Below, piece after piece: positions 16,998 to 26,918 of a stretch of 64,000 nucleotides of DNA. The notes under the pieces were generated by a model. That model made no database searches, was not told the DNA's origin, and saw only the letters and a list, made by a program, of their open reading frames with translations. Each line of letters starts with the position of its first letter. Positions within the stretch are counted from its first letter, which is position 1. Both the position numbers and the translations under genes were made by a program. Source of the DNA: Fimenecus stercoravium (GTDB lineage: Bacteria; Bacillota; Clostridia; Oscillospirales; Acutalibacteraceae); assembly GCA_018711545.1 (NCBI GenBank), contig DVIC01000061.1:1-64000 (forward strand), in the 5' to 3' direction.

Positions 16998-18050
16998 ATG
17001 GCGGAACGAAGAAAGAGTAAGGCGGTCAAAGCGGGATCGCTTCAAATCGGCGGCGGCGCGCACATCAGCGTACAGTCCATGCTCAATATCCCTGCGGAGG
17101 ATGCGGCGGGCAACGTGCGCCAGGCAAAGGCGCTGGAAGACGCCGGCTGCGAAATGGTGCGTCTGACCGTGCCGAACGTAGAGGCGGCGCGCACGCTTGC
17201 GGCGGTGAAGGAAGCGGTCTCGATCCCTGTGGTCGCCGACATCCACTTTGACTACAAATGCGCGCTCGAAAGCGTGGCGGCGGGGGCGGATAAGATCCGC
17301 ATCAACCCCGGCAACATCGGTTCCCCCGACCGCGTCAAAGCGGTGGCGGACGCCTGCCGGCAAAAAGGCGTGCCCATCCGCATCGGCGTCAATTCCGGGT
17401 CGCTCGAAAAAGAGCTGCTTGCAAAATACGGCTCGCCCACAGCGGAAGCGCTTTGTGAAAGCGCCCTCCGGCACGCCGCGCTTCTGGAACGCTATGATTT
17501 TGACGACATCGTGATTTCTATCAAATCCTCCAATGTCCGGCGCATGGTCGAAGCCTACCGGCGTATTGCCGAGCTGTGCGACTACCCGCTGCACCTCGGC
17601 GTGACGGAGGCGGGCACGGAGCATATGGCGCTTGTGAAATCCGCGGCGGGTATCGGCGCGCTGCTTCTCGACGGCATCGGCGACACCATCCGCGTGTCCA
17701 TGACCGCCGACCCCGTGCGCGAGATCGCGGCGGGCTTTGATATTTTAAAGGCGGTGGGTTTGAAAACCGACTGCCCGCAGATCGTCTCCTGCCCCACCTG
17801 CGGGCGCACAAAGATCGACCTGATTTCACTTGCCAACCGAGTGGAAGAAGCCCTGCGCGGCTGTAAAAAGCCGATCACCGTTGCGGTGATGGGGTGTGCG
17901 GTCAACGGTCCCGGCGAAGCGCGCGAGGCGGACATCGGCGTGGCGGGCGGCGACGGCAGCGGTCTGATCTTCCGGCACGGGGAGATCTTGCGCAAGGTCC
18001 CCGAATCGGAGATCGTCGACACGTTATTGCAGGAAATCGAAAAATTATAA
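16998..18050 (+). CDS. ispG: 4-hydroxy-3-methylbut-2-enyl diphosphate synthase (flavodoxin/ferredoxin)
   Basis: 350 residues, the short bacterial form without the plant insertion. The TIM-barrel half begins SVQSMLN, with ADIHFDYKCAL and RINPGNIG. The C-terminal half has CPTCGRTKIDL and GCAVNGPGEA, which together hold the [4Fe-4S] ligands. ATG 16998 is chosen since GGTGAG lies directly upstream. It carries out the penultimate step of the DXP pathway. Confidence 0.97.
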   Translation: MAERRKSKAVKAGSLQIGGGAHISVQSMLNIPAEDAAGNVRQAKALEDAGCEMVRLTVPNVEAARTLAAVKEAVSIPVVADIHFDYKCALESVAAGADKIRINPGNIGSPDRVKAVADACRQKGVPIRIGVNSGSLEKELLAKYGSPTAEALCESALRHAALLERYDFDDIVISIKSSNVRRMVEAYRRIAELCDYPLHLGVTEAGTEHMALVKSAAGIGALLLDGIGDTIRVSMTADPVREIAAGFDILKAVGLKTDCPQIVSCPTCGRTKIDLISLANRVEEALRGCKKPITVAVMGCAVNGPGEAREADIGVAGGDGSGLIFRHGEILRKVPESEIVDTLLQEIEKL

Positions 18051-18074
18051 GGCACATCGATAAGGAACATAAGC

Positions 18075-21000
18075 ATGACCCGATTTTACGACCTGTTTTC
18101 CGACTGCCGCGCGTCACTTGAACCCTTTGAAGCGGCGCTGACGGCTACGGAAATCTTAAAAATCGAACACGACGGCGCACACCGTCACCTTACGGTGACG
18201 GTGCGCTTTGCGCATCCCGTCTCCTCGCGTATGCTCGACTCGATCGCCGCGTGCGTTACCGAATCGCTCGGCGGCGCGGCGCAGGTGGAGCTTTTACCGC
18301 GCTTTGATCGCACGCAGTTAGACAGCGCCTACGCGCCGGAACTAACCGCATACCTCAAAAAACATGTCGCCGTTGCAAACGGCTTTTTAGACGACGCCGA
18401 ATGGGATATTTCGCCCGACGCCGTTCGCGTAACACTGCACCACGGCGGCAAGGCGATCTTGGAAAACGGCGGCTTTGCCGAAGCGCTGCGCCGGGTCGTT
18501 TCGGAACGCTTCGGTGCAGAACCGACGGTCCGCCTCGAAGAAGCGCAGGTGGATATCGCACAGTCCCTGCAGGCCGCGCAGGCAAGTATTGACGCACGCG
18601 ACCGCGCCGCCAGAGCCGCGGCGGCAAACGAGCAGAAATACGGCAGGGGCGCCAAGGTGCAAAAGGCCGAAAAGGCATCGGAAAACGAACCCCCGCGCGA
18701 GCATGTCGTGAAAGAGGGCATACCCTATTATCTCGAAAGCGTCCGCCCCATTTTCGGCAATATCATCCGCAGCGAGCCCATCCGCATCGCCGACATCGAG
18801 CTGCCCGAGACCGAACAGGACGAGATCCCCGTAACGGTCTGGGGTCGCGTGTTCAGCTTTGAGGAACGCACCAGCAAAAAGGGCAAGCATAAGATCATCA
18901 ATTTCTTTTTGACCGACGACAGCTATTCGTTCCCCGTCTCCATGATCGTCAAGATCGAGCAAAGCGATACGCTGCTGGAAAAGCTCAAAAACGGCGTACA
19001 TATCCTGCTGCACGGCAACGTGAAATTCGATTCCTTTAAGCGCGATTACATCATCGACCCGCGTGCCGTGAGCACGACCGAAAAAATCGAAAAAGAGGAC
19101 AACGCCCCCGAAAAGCGCGTGGAGCTGCATCTGCACACCAACATGTCCCAAATGGACGGCATGACGCCCGCAAAAACGCTTGTGGAGCGCGCCATTCGCT
19201 GGGGGCACAAGGCGGTCGCCATCACCGACCACGGCTGTGTGCAGGCGTTCCCCGACGCGATGAACGCCGCGAAAGGCAAGATCAAGATCATCTATGGGGT
19301 GGAGTCCTACTTTGTGGACGACTTAAAAGAGCCGGGCAAGGATTATAAAGAGCTGCGCTCGTACCACCAGATCATTTTGGCGAAGAACCTGACGGGGCTT
19401 AAAAACCTGTATAAGCTCATTTCACTTTCCAATACCAAATATTTCTACAAGCGGCCGCGCACGCTCAAGTCGGAGCTCATCAAGCACCGCGAAGGGCTGA
19501 TCCTCGGCTCGGCGTGCGAGGCGGGCGAATTGTACCGCGCCGTGCTCGAGGAGCGTCCCGAAGAAGAGATCCTGGAAATTGCGAATTTCTACGATTATCT
19601 GGAGATCCAGCCCACGGGCAACAACCGCTTTATGATCGCCGCACACTCCGACCCGAACGCGAAAAATCCCGAGCGCAACCGGGAGTTCGATAAGATCACC
19701 TGCGAGGCGGACATCGAAAACATCAACCGCAAGATCATCGCCATCGCCGACCGCCTCGGCAAGCCGGTCGTTGCGACCTGCGACGTGCATTTTATTGACC
19801 CCGAGGATGCAAAATACCGCGAGATCCTGATGGCGGCGCAGGGCTTCTCCGACGCCGACCATCAGGCGCCGCTGTTTTTCCGCACGACTGAAGAAATGCT
19901 CGCCGAGTTCCAGTATCTCGGTGAGGAGACCGCCCATGAGGTGGTTATCGAAAACCCGAACCGCATCGCCGATATGGTCGAGGTCATGCGCCCGTTCCCC
20001 GACGGCACCTACCAGCCGTCTATCCCGGGGTCGGAAGAGCAGCTTCGGGAGATCTGCTGGAACAAGGCGAAGGCTTGGTATGAATTTGAGGGCAAAGTGC
20101 CCGAGATCGTCGAAACGCGCTTGAACCGCGAGCTCGATTCGATCATTGAAAACGGCTTCGCGGTGCTGTATATCATTGCGCAAAAGCTGGTGTGGGATTC
20201 TGAAGATCACGGCTACCATGTCGGTTCGCGAGGGTCGGTCGGCTCGTCGTTCGTGGCGACCATGGCGGGCATTTCCGAGGTCAACCCCTTGGCGCCGCAT
20301 TACCGCTGCCCGAACTGCCGCTATTCCGAATTCTATACGCACAACGAATACGGTTCCGGCTTTGACATGCCCAAAAAGAACTGCCCGCACTGCGGTACGG
20401 ACATGGTGCGCGACGGGCATGAGATCCCGTTCGAGACCTTCCTCGGCTTCCACGGCGACAAAGCGCCCGATATCGACCTGAACTTCTCCGGCGAATATCA
20501 GGGCAAGGCGCACCGCTACACGGAAGAGCTGTTCGGCTCCGCGAACGTCTTTAAGGCGGGCACCATCGCCACCGTTGCGGATAAAACCGCTTATGGCTTT
20601 GTGAAAAACTATTTGGAGGAACGCGGCTTACATGTCAACCGTGCCGAAGAACAGCGGCTGGTGGACGGCTGCACGGGCGTCAAGCGTACCACGGGGCAGC
20701 ACCCGGGCGGCATGGTCGTCGTGCCGAGCAACTTTGATGTGTGGGATTTCACCCCGGTGCAGTATCCCGCAGACGATGTGGGCAGCGACATGGAAACGAC
20801 GCACTTCGACTTCCATTCCCTGCACGATACGATTTTGAAGCTCGACATTCTCGGGCACGATGTGCCCACGCTCTATAAGCATTTGGAGGACTTGACGGGC
20901 ATCAACGTCATGGATGTGGACGTTTGCGATCCGCAGATCGTCCGCCTTTGCACGAGCCCCGAACCGCTGGGCGTGACCGAAGACGATATCGATTGGCCCA

Positions 21001-21911
21001 CAGGCACGCTTTCCATCCCCGAAATGGGTACTTCTTTCGTGTGTCAGATGCTTCTTGAAGCCCAGCCCAAGACCTTCGCCGACCTGCTGCAAATTTCGGG
21101 CCTTTCGCACGGTACGGACGTGTGGACGGGCAACGCGCAGGAGCTGATCCACAACAAGATCTGTACGATCTCCGAGGTCATCGGTACGCGCGACAGCATT
21201 ATGACGTACCTGCTGCACAAAGGGCTTGAGCCGAGCATGGCGTTCAACATCATGGAAAAGACCCGTAAGGGTATCGTCGCCAAAGTCGGTTTCCCCGAGG
21301 GCGCGGAGGAAGCAATGCGGGCGCACAATGTGCCGGATTGGTATATGGATTCCTGCCGCAAGATCAAATACATGTTCCCCAAGGCCCACGCCGCCGCCTA
21401 TGTTATTGCGGCGCTGCGGCTCGGCTGGTATAAGATCTACCGGCCGCTCGAATATTACACGGCGTTTCTGACCGTGCGCGGCGGGGACTTGGATGCAGAG
21501 GTCGTCGTGCAGGGGCACGATGCCGTGCGCCAGCGCCTTTCGTCGCTCAAAGCCAAGATCAAGGACAAGTCCGCCACGGCCAAGGAAAAGGAGCAATACA
21601 CCGCCATGCAGGTCGTCAATGAGATGATGGCGCGCGGCGTAGAGCTTTTGGGCGTAGATGTATACAAGTCCAAGGCGACCGCCTATACCATTGAGAACGG
21701 AAAGATCCGCCTGCCGTTTTCGGCGCTTTCGGGCGTAGGGGAAAGCGCGGCGTATCCGCTCGAAGCGGCGCGCAGCGACGGCGAAGGCACGTTTATCTCG
21801 GTGGATGATTTCGCGCGGCGTGCGAAGGCAGGCAAGAGCCTTGTCGAGCTGCTCGACAAATGCGGCGCGTTCGGCGACATGCCGAAAACCGCGCAGATCT
21901 CCTTGTTTTGA
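18075..21911 (+). CDS. polC: DNA polymerase III alpha subunit, PolC type, lacking the exonuclease domain
   Basis: 1278 residues, against about 1430-1460 for typical PolC. Domains in order: N-terminal region (1-200), OB fold (about 225-340), PHP domain beginning HLHTN (H352, H354) with TDHG at 384-387, zinc-binding CPNC (745-748) and CPHC (770-773), and palm with PDIDLNFSG (D799, D801). The fingers and C-terminal region include FPKAHAAAYVI. In B. subtilis PolC a DEDDh 3'-5' exonuclease is inserted after the first part of PHP. Here YFVDD (412-416) runs on after ten residues into LRSYHQIILAKN (from 427) and no FDxETTG-like motif exists anywhere. It is the replicative polymerase, last in the pyrH run. 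The protein ends in DMPKTAQISLF, a likely beta-clamp-binding tail. Confidence 0.97.
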   Translation: MTRFYDLFSDCRASLEPFEAALTATEILKIEHDGAHRHLTVTVRFAHPVSSRMLDSIAACVTESLGGAAQVELLPRFDRTQLDSAYAPELTAYLKKHVAVANGFLDDAEWDISPDAVRVTLHHGGKAILENGGFAEALRRVVSERFGAEPTVRLEEAQVDIAQSLQAAQASIDARDRAARAAAANEQKYGRGAKVQKAEKASENEPPREHVVKEGIPYYLESVRPIFGNIIRSEPIRIADIELPETEQDEIPVTVWGRVFSFEERTSKKGKHKIINFFLTDDSYSFPVSMIVKIEQSDTLLEKLKNGVHILLHGNVKFDSFKRDYIIDPRAVSTTEKIEKEDNAPEKRVELHLHTNMSQMDGMTPAKTLVERAIRWGHKAVAITDHGCVQAFPDAMNAAKGKIKIIYGVESYFVDDLKEPGKDYKELRSYHQIILAKNLTGLKNLYKLISLSNTKYFYKRPRTLKSELIKHREGLILGSACEAGELYRAVLEERPEEEILEIANFYDYLEIQPTGNNRFMIAAHSDPNAKNPERNREFDKITCEADIENINRKIIAIADRLGKPVVATCDVHFIDPEDAKYREILMAAQGFSDADHQAPLFFRTTEEMLAEFQYLGEETAHEVVIENPNRIADMVEVMRPFPDGTYQPSIPGSEEQLREICWNKAKAWYEFEGKVPEIVETRLNRELDSIIENGFAVLYIIAQKLVWDSEDHGYHVGSRGSVGSSFVATMAGISEVNPLAPHYRCPNCRYSEFYTHNEYGSGFDMPKKNCPHCGTDMVRDGHEIPFETFLGFHGDKAPDIDLNFSGEYQGKAHRYTEELFGSANVFKAGTIATVADKTAYGFVKNYLEERGLHVNRAEEQRLVDGCTGVKRTTGQHPGGMVVVPSNFDVWDFTPVQYPADDVGSDMETTHFDFHSLHDTILKLDILGHDVPTLYKHLEDLTGINVMDVDVCDPQIVRLCTSPEPLGVTEDDIDWPTGTLSIPEMGTSFVCQMLLEAQPKTFADLLQISGLSHGTDVWTGNAQELIHNKICTISEVIGTRDSIMTYLLHKGLEPSMAFNIMEKTRKGIVAKVGFPEGAEEAMRAHNVPDWYMDSCRKIKYMFPKAHAAAYVIAALRLGWYKIYRPLEYYTAFLTVRGGDLDAEVVVQGHDAVRQRLSSLKAKIKDKSATAKEKEQYTAMQVVNEMMARGVELLGVDVYKSKATAYTIENGKIRLPFSALSGVGESAAYPLEAARSDGEGTFISVDDFARRAKAGKSLVELLDKCGAFGDMPKTAQISLF

Positions 21912-21990
21912 CTGTATTCTGTCGGTTTTGCCGTGCAGGCTGCACAATGCCGCAATATGCACCTTCTGTGAAGCCGTGCAAAATGCGGGA

Positions 21991-22019
21991 TTGACAGAGT
22001 TACTTTATCATGCTATCAT
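21991..22019 (+). promoter_or_regulatory. SigA promoter of the his operon
   Basis: Perfect TTGACA (21991-21996), 17 bp, TATCAT (22014-22019). The leader of about 70 nt before hisZ is too short for a T-box and I see no T-box motif. Confidence 0.88.
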
Positions 22020-22094
22020 AGTAGCACGCTAAAGTGAAGAAGAAGGGTATACCGTCCTCTACGGAAAAATTCCCGATTCGGAAAGGATACCGAT

Positions 22095-23300
22095 ATGAAA
22101 ACCTATGCGAAGCTCACGCCGGAGGGCACGCGAGACCTTTTATTTGAGGAAAGCGACGCGCTGCGCACGGTGGAACGGCAGCTTGCCGACCTGTTCAAGT
22201 CGCGCGGCTACCGCAAGATCATCACGCCGACCGTCGAGTTTTTCGATGTATTCAACCGTGAAAGCGCGGGCACGCTGCCCGAATCGCTCTATACCATGAC
22301 CGATGCCTACGGCAGGCTTTTGGTGCTGCGGCCCGATTCCACGCTGCCTATAGCGCGCGTTGCCGCCACACGGCTTCGCGGCGCGCGGCTGCCCCTGCGG
22401 CTTTACTACAACCAAAATGTGTTTGCGCGGCGCCCGAAGCTGGCAGGATACAGTGACGAAACGACACAAAGCGGCATTGAACTGCTCGGTGCGGGCGGCT
22501 TGCGCGCCGATCTGGAAGCGCTCACCCTTGCTATGCGCGTTATGGAGCAGTGCGGTACGCCCGACTACAAGCTGGAGATCGGTCACGCAGGCTATTTTCA
22601 GTCCCTTTGCGAAGCGCTCGATACAAGCCCTCAAACCGTCTCCGAGATTTATGCCTGTGTCGAAAGTAAAAATTATGTTGCGCTTGATACGGTGCTCGAC
22701 GCCCTCGGCGATACGCCTGCCGTCCGCGCCATCCGTGAGCTGCCGCGCATGTTCGGTGACGCCCGCGTGCTCGAAAAGGCGGCGCAGGCGCTGCAAATGC
22801 AGGCAGGCGAGACCCATGCGGCACTGTCCTACCTTGCGGATGTATATACGCGGCTCGAAAAAGCGGGGCTTTCGCAGCACGTCACCATTGATCTAAGCCT
22901 TGTGCACCGCACGAATTATTATACGGGGCTGATGTTCCGCGGTTATATTTCGGGCAGCGGCGAGACCGTGCTTTCGGGCGGCCGATACGACCGCCTGATC
23001 GCGGAATTCGGCGAAGATCTGCCCGCCGTAGGCTTCGGCGTGCAGACCGACCTGCTGGCGCGCGCCAAGCTGCGGCGCGGTGAGACCGCAAGCCCGCCGA
23101 CGCCCGCTGCGCTCGTCTTTGGCGACAACGGCTTTGAGACCAATGCGCTGGATTTGCAGGCGCGCTTGCTGAATGAAGGCGTCCTATGTGAAAACAGTCT
23201 GGCGCCGACGCAGGAGACGGCTGTGGAATATGCGCGGCAGTGCGGCATACCTACGGTATATATCCTCGACGAAACCGGTGTGCGGGAGGTGCGCGTATGA
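22095..23300 (+). CDS. hisZ: ATP phosphoribosyltransferase regulatory subunit
   Basis: 401 residues, resembling histidyl-tRNA synthetase: TPEGTRDLLFEES near the start, RPDSTLPIARV (motif 2 region), YYNQNVFARRP and HRTNYYTGLMFRGY. It lacks the anticodon-binding domain expected of a true HisRS. It pairs with the short HisG encoded next to form the hetero-octameric first enzyme of histidine synthesis and confers histidine feedback. AAAGGA precedes the ATG. First gene of the his operon. Confidence 0.95.
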   Translation: MKTYAKLTPEGTRDLLFEESDALRTVERQLADLFKSRGYRKIITPTVEFFDVFNRESAGTLPESLYTMTDAYGRLLVLRPDSTLPIARVAATRLRGARLPLRLYYNQNVFARRPKLAGYSDETTQSGIELLGAGGLRADLEALTLAMRVMEQCGTPDYKLEIGHAGYFQSLCEALDTSPQTVSEIYACVESKNYVALDTVLDALGDTPAVRAIRELPRMFGDARVLEKAAQALQMQAGETHAALSYLADVYTRLEKAGLSQHVTIDLSLVHRTNYYTGLMFRGYISGSGETVLSGGRYDRLIAEFGEDLPAVGFGVQTDLLARAKLRRGETASPPTPAALVFGDNGFETNALDLQARLLNEGVLCENSLAPTQETAVEYARQCGIPTVYILDETGVREVRV

Positions 23301-23932
23301 GAAAGCTGCGTATAGCGCTTACCAAGGGCAGACTTGAAAAACAGACCGTCGCGCTGTTTGAGAAAATGGGGCTTGACTGTACGGAACTGCACAATAAGGG
23401 CAGACGTCTGATCCTTCCCGTTGGGGACTACGAGGCGGTGCTTGCCAAGGCGGCAGACGTTGTGACTTATGTGGAGCACGGGGTCTGTGACATCGGTGTT
23501 GTGGGCAGGGATACCATCGTGGAATACGGCAAGAGCTTCTACGAGGTGTGCGACCTGGGGCTTGGAAAATGCGATTTCTGCCTTGCCGGCAAAAAAGGCG
23601 CATCATTTTACGGCGGCTACAATGTCAAGCGAATCGCCACGAAATACCCGAATGTTGCCCGTGCATTTTTCCAGAGCAAGGGTATGGACGTCAATATCAT
23701 CAAGATCGAGGGTTCGGTGGAGCTCGCGCCGCTTTTGGATCTGTCCGACGCGATCGTGGATATCGTGGAGACCGGCACGACGCTGCGGGAAAACGGGCTG
23801 GAGATCTATGAAAAGATCATGCCGATCTCTGCGCGCGTCATCGTCAACACCGCAAGCATGAAGCTGCGCCGTGAGGAGATCGACGCATTTGTGGAAAAAA
23901 TCGGAAAAGCATCGCAGGAGGTAACGGTATGA
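23297..23932 (+). CDS. hisG: ATP phosphoribosyltransferase, short form
   Basis: 211 residues, the short form that needs HisZ. It shows ALTKGRLEKQT, DIGVVGRDTIVE and the PRPP loop DIVETGTTLRENGL. It joins ATP and PRPP to give phosphoribosyl-ATP, the committed step of the pathway. ATG 23297 overlaps the hisZ stop (ATGA), and its own stop overlaps hisD, so the three are coupled. Confidence 0.97.
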   Translation: MRKLRIALTKGRLEKQTVALFEKMGLDCTELHNKGRRLILPVGDYEAVLAKAADVVTYVEHGVCDIGVVGRDTIVEYGKSFYEVCDLGLGKCDFCLAGKKGASFYGGYNVKRIATKYPNVARAFFQSKGMDVNIIKIEGSVELAPLLDLSDAIVDIVETGTTLRENGLEIYEKIMPISARVIVNTASMKLRREEIDAFVEKIGKASQEVTV

Positions 23933-25212
23933 TACAAATGGTTCATGCGGACGGTGTGTCCGAAAAACGGCTGCTCGACACACTCAAAGCGCGCAGTGGT
24001 GAGATCGACCGCACGGTCACTGCGTCGGTTACGGAGATCCTCGACAATGTGCGCCGCTTTGGCGACACCTCCGTGCGCGAATATACGATGAAATTTGACG
24101 GAAGCGTCCCCGAGCAAGCGGAAGTGCCCGCTTCGGCGCTTGAAGAAGCGGTCAAGACCTGCGACAGCGAATTTATTTACGCGCTATACAAAGCGGCGGA
24201 CAACATCCGTGATTTTCATCGCCGCCAAAAGCAGCAAAGCTGGCTGGAGCCCAAGCCCGACGGTGTCATCTTAGGGCAGCGTGTACGCGCGCTGCGGCGC
24301 GTGGGGCTGTATGTCCCGGGCGGCACGGCGGCGTATCCGTCCAGCGTGCTGATGAACGCCATCCCTGCAAAGATCGCGGGCGTAGAGGAGATCATCATGG
24401 TCACGCCGCCCAGAAAAGACGGTACGGCGAACCCCGATATCCTTGCCGCGGCAAAGATCGCGGGCGTAGACCGCGTATTCCTCATGGGCGGCGCACAGGC
24501 GGTTGCCGCGCTCGCCTATGGCACGCAGACCGTCCCGCAGGTGGATAAGATCGTCGGCCCCGGCAACATCTACGTCGCCACGGCGAAAAAGCTGCTGTTC
24601 GGCACAGTGGACATCGATATGATCGCCGGGCCTTCCGAGATTTTGATCGTTGCCGACGAAACCGCGAACCCGAAATTTCTCGCCGCCGACTTGATGAGCC
24701 AGGCGGAGCACGACAAAATGGCTTCTGCCGTACTGCTTACCGACAGCGAGCGCATTGCCGCACGCACGGTCGAGGAGCTGGAACGTCAGATGCAGGCGCT
24801 CTCGCGCCGCGACATCATCGAAGCTTCGCTGCGGGACTTCGGTGCGGTCATCATCTGCGACAGCATCGCGCAGGCGGTGGATATAGCCAATTCGATCGCG
24901 CCGGAGCACCTTGAAATGGCGGTGCGCGAGCCGCTGGAATACATCGGCAGGATCGATAATGCCGGCAGCGTGTTTTTGGGGCAGTATGCGCCCGAACCGC
25001 TCGGCGATTATTTCGCCGGCCCGAATCATGTGCTGCCTACAGGCGGCACGGCGCGGTTCTTTTCACCGCTTTCGGTCGACAGCTTCATCAAAAAGTCCAG
25101 CTTCATTTATTATACCGAGGACGCGCTTCGGAAAGCAAAGGACGACATCGTCAAGCTTGCCGAGACCGAGGGCCTGACCGCACACGCAAACGCGGTCAAA
25201 GTCAGATTTTAA
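23929..25212 (+). CDS. hisD: Histidinol dehydrogenase
   Basis: 427 residues, full length. VGLYVPGGTAAYPSSVLMN, GGAQAVAALAYGT, VDKIVGPGN, AGPSEILIVAD and the zinc-site region AEHDKMASA are all present, with NHVLPT near the C-terminal end. It oxidises histidinol to histidine in two NAD-dependent steps, the last reactions of the pathway. Start overlaps the hisG stop. Confidence 0.98.
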   Translation: MIQMVHADGVSEKRLLDTLKARSGEIDRTVTASVTEILDNVRRFGDTSVREYTMKFDGSVPEQAEVPASALEEAVKTCDSEFIYALYKAADNIRDFHRRQKQQSWLEPKPDGVILGQRVRALRRVGLYVPGGTAAYPSSVLMNAIPAKIAGVEEIIMVTPPRKDGTANPDILAAAKIAGVDRVFLMGGAQAVAALAYGTQTVPQVDKIVGPGNIYVATAKKLLFGTVDIDMIAGPSEILIVADETANPKFLAADLMSQAEHDKMASAVLLTDSERIAARTVEELERQMQALSRRDIIEASLRDFGAVIICDSIAQAVDIANSIAPEHLEMAVREPLEYIGRIDNAGSVFLGQYAPEPLGDYFAGPNHVLPTGGTARFFSPLSVDSFIKKSSFIYYTEDALRKAKDDIVKLAETEGLTAHANAVKVRF

Positions 25213-25261
25213 CTATAGCGTTTCCGGCAGTCAAATTTTAACTAAGGAAGTTTTCACCTTT

Positions 25262-26326
25262 ATGTTTGAGCTCAATGAAAAAGTACAGAACCTAATACCG
25301 TATGACCCCGTCGCGGGCAAATACCGGATCCGCTTGGATGCGAACGAGTCGTTTGTCACGCCGTCGCAGGCGCTGCGCGAGCAGATCGACGAGGAGCTGC
25401 GGCATGTCCATTTCAACCGCTACCCGGATCCTTACGCCGAAGAGGTGCGCAAGGCGTTTGCCGATTTGTACGGCGTGCCGCGCTCGTGCGTGATGGCGGG
25501 AAACGGTTCGGATGAGGTGATCACCGTCGTGATGAATGCCTTTTTGCAAAAGGGCGATACGGTAGTCACGCTTTCTCCCGATTTTTCGATGTACGGCTTT
25601 TATGCCGCCTTAGTCGAATGCCGCGTAGTCACCGTCGAAAAAAATGCGGACTGCACCGTAGATGCGGAAAAGATCATTGAGACGGTCAACCGCACCGGGG
25701 CGCGGATGCTTGTGTTCTCGAACCCCTGCAACCCGACCTCTTTGGTGCTCGCACGCGAAGAAGTGCGCAAGATCGTTTCATCAGTCGAAGCACTTGTGGT
25801 GCTCGACGAAGCATATATGGATTTTTCCGATCAGAGCATGCTTTCGGAATTCGCCGGCTTTGACAACCTGTTGATCCTCAAGACCTGTTCAAAAGCGCTC
25901 GGCATGGCTGCCGTCCGTCTGGGCTTTGCGGTGGGTACGCAGCGGCTCATAGACGTTTTACAGGCGGCAAAATCCCCGTATAATGTCAACACGCTCACGC
26001 AGGCGGTCGGTACAGTCGTGCTCTCGCACCCGGAGTATCTGCAAGCGGCGGTGCAGCGCATATTAGAGTCGCGCGACGAGCTGTACACGGGTTTTGTGCT
26101 GTTGCAGGAAGCCTATCCGCAAGCGAAATTGCACGTATTTAAGCCCGATGCCAATTTTGTGTATATCCAAACGCCAAAAGCTGCGGAGATTTTTGAATAT
26201 CTTAAGGAAAACGGCATCATCGTTCGCCTGACGGGCGGCGCGCTTCGTGTGAGTGCGGGTCGGAATTACGAAAACGAAGCGGTGTTGCATGAGGTCGAGG
26301 CGTGCTTGAAAGGAGAAAGCGCATGA
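25262..26326 (+). CDS. hisC: Histidinol-phosphate aminotransferase
   Basis: 354 residues, class II PLP aminotransferase. AGNGSDEVI, FSNPCNPTS, VLDEAYMDF and the lysine segment KTCSKALGMAAVRLGFAVG are all recognisable. It transaminates imidazole-acetol phosphate. A 49-bp gap separates it from hisD and holds a duplicated 15-mer (see findings); AAGGAAG serves as ribosome site. The stop overlaps hisB. Confidence 0.96.
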   Translation: MFELNEKVQNLIPYDPVAGKYRIRLDANESFVTPSQALREQIDEELRHVHFNRYPDPYAEEVRKAFADLYGVPRSCVMAGNGSDEVITVVMNAFLQKGDTVVTLSPDFSMYGFYAALVECRVVTVEKNADCTVDAEKIIETVNRTGARMLVFSNPCNPTSLVLAREEVRKIVSSVEALVVLDEAYMDFSDQSMLSEFAGFDNLLILKTCSKALGMAAVRLGFAVGTQRLIDVLQAAKSPYNVNTLTQAVGTVVLSHPEYLQAAVQRILESRDELYTGFVLLQEAYPQAKLHVFKPDANFVYIQTPKAAEIFEYLKENGIIVRLTGGALRVSAGRNYENEAVLHEVEACLKGESA

Positions 26327-26901
26327 GAACGGCAAGCTGCAAACGAACTACCAAGGAGACCGATGTTTCCGTTACGCTGTCCTTAGACGGCGGCGCGGTC
26401 GAGGTGCAGACGGGCATCGGCTTTTTTGACCACATGCTCACAGCGTTCGCCTTGCACGGCGGCTTTGGGTTGCAGCTTTCCTGCAAGGGCGATCTTGCGG
26501 TAGACTGCCACCATACGGTTGAAGATACGGGGCTTGTGCTCGGGCAGGCGTTTTGCGAGGCGCTCGGTGACAAAAGCGGCATTGCGCGCTACGGCAGTTT
26601 CTTTGTCCCGATGGATGAAGCACTCGGCTTTTGTGCGGCAGATGTCAGCGGGCGGCCTTTCTTGGTGTTTGACGCGGACTTCCCCGAAGCACGCGTCGGG
26701 GAATTTGACACCTGCATGGCACGTGAGTTTTTCCGTGCGTTTGCAACGAAAGCTGGCGTGACACTGCACCTGCGCGCGCCCTACGGCGACAATTCCCACC
26801 ACATCCTCGAAGCGCTGTTTAAGGCATTCGGGCATGCCATGCAGATCGCATGCTCTGAAACAGCGGGCGGAACGCTGTCTACAAAGGGCTCGATAGACTG
26901 A
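26323..26901 (+). CDS. hisB: Imidazoleglycerol-phosphate dehydratase
   Basis: 192 residues, the monofunctional dehydratase without the phosphatase half found in enterobacteria. Metal-binding histidine motifs FFDHMLTAFALHGG, DCHHTVEDTGLVLG and DNSHHILEALFKAFG are all present. ATG 26323 overlaps the hisC stop. It acts directly after the HisHF step, whose genes are not in this cluster. Confidence 0.98.
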   Translation: MRTASCKRTTKETDVSVTLSLDGGAVEVQTGIGFFDHMLTAFALHGGFGLQLSCKGDLAVDCHHTVEDTGLVLGQAFCEALGDKSGIARYGSFFVPMDEALGFCAADVSGRPFLVFDADFPEARVGEFDTCMAREFFRAFATKAGVTLHLRAPYGDNSHHILEALFKAFGHAMQIACSETAGGTLSTKGSID

Positions 26902-26918
26902 TTTTTCGGAGGGCTCGT

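Noticed and set aside
19422..20513. 363-codon minus-strand frame inside polC
   Set aside because: Antisense shadow: no domain, no ribosome site, composition of a reversed GC-rich gene.
22026..22094. T-box or attenuator ahead of the his operon
   Set aside because: The leader is only about 70 nt and shows neither the T-box sequence nor a terminator stem.
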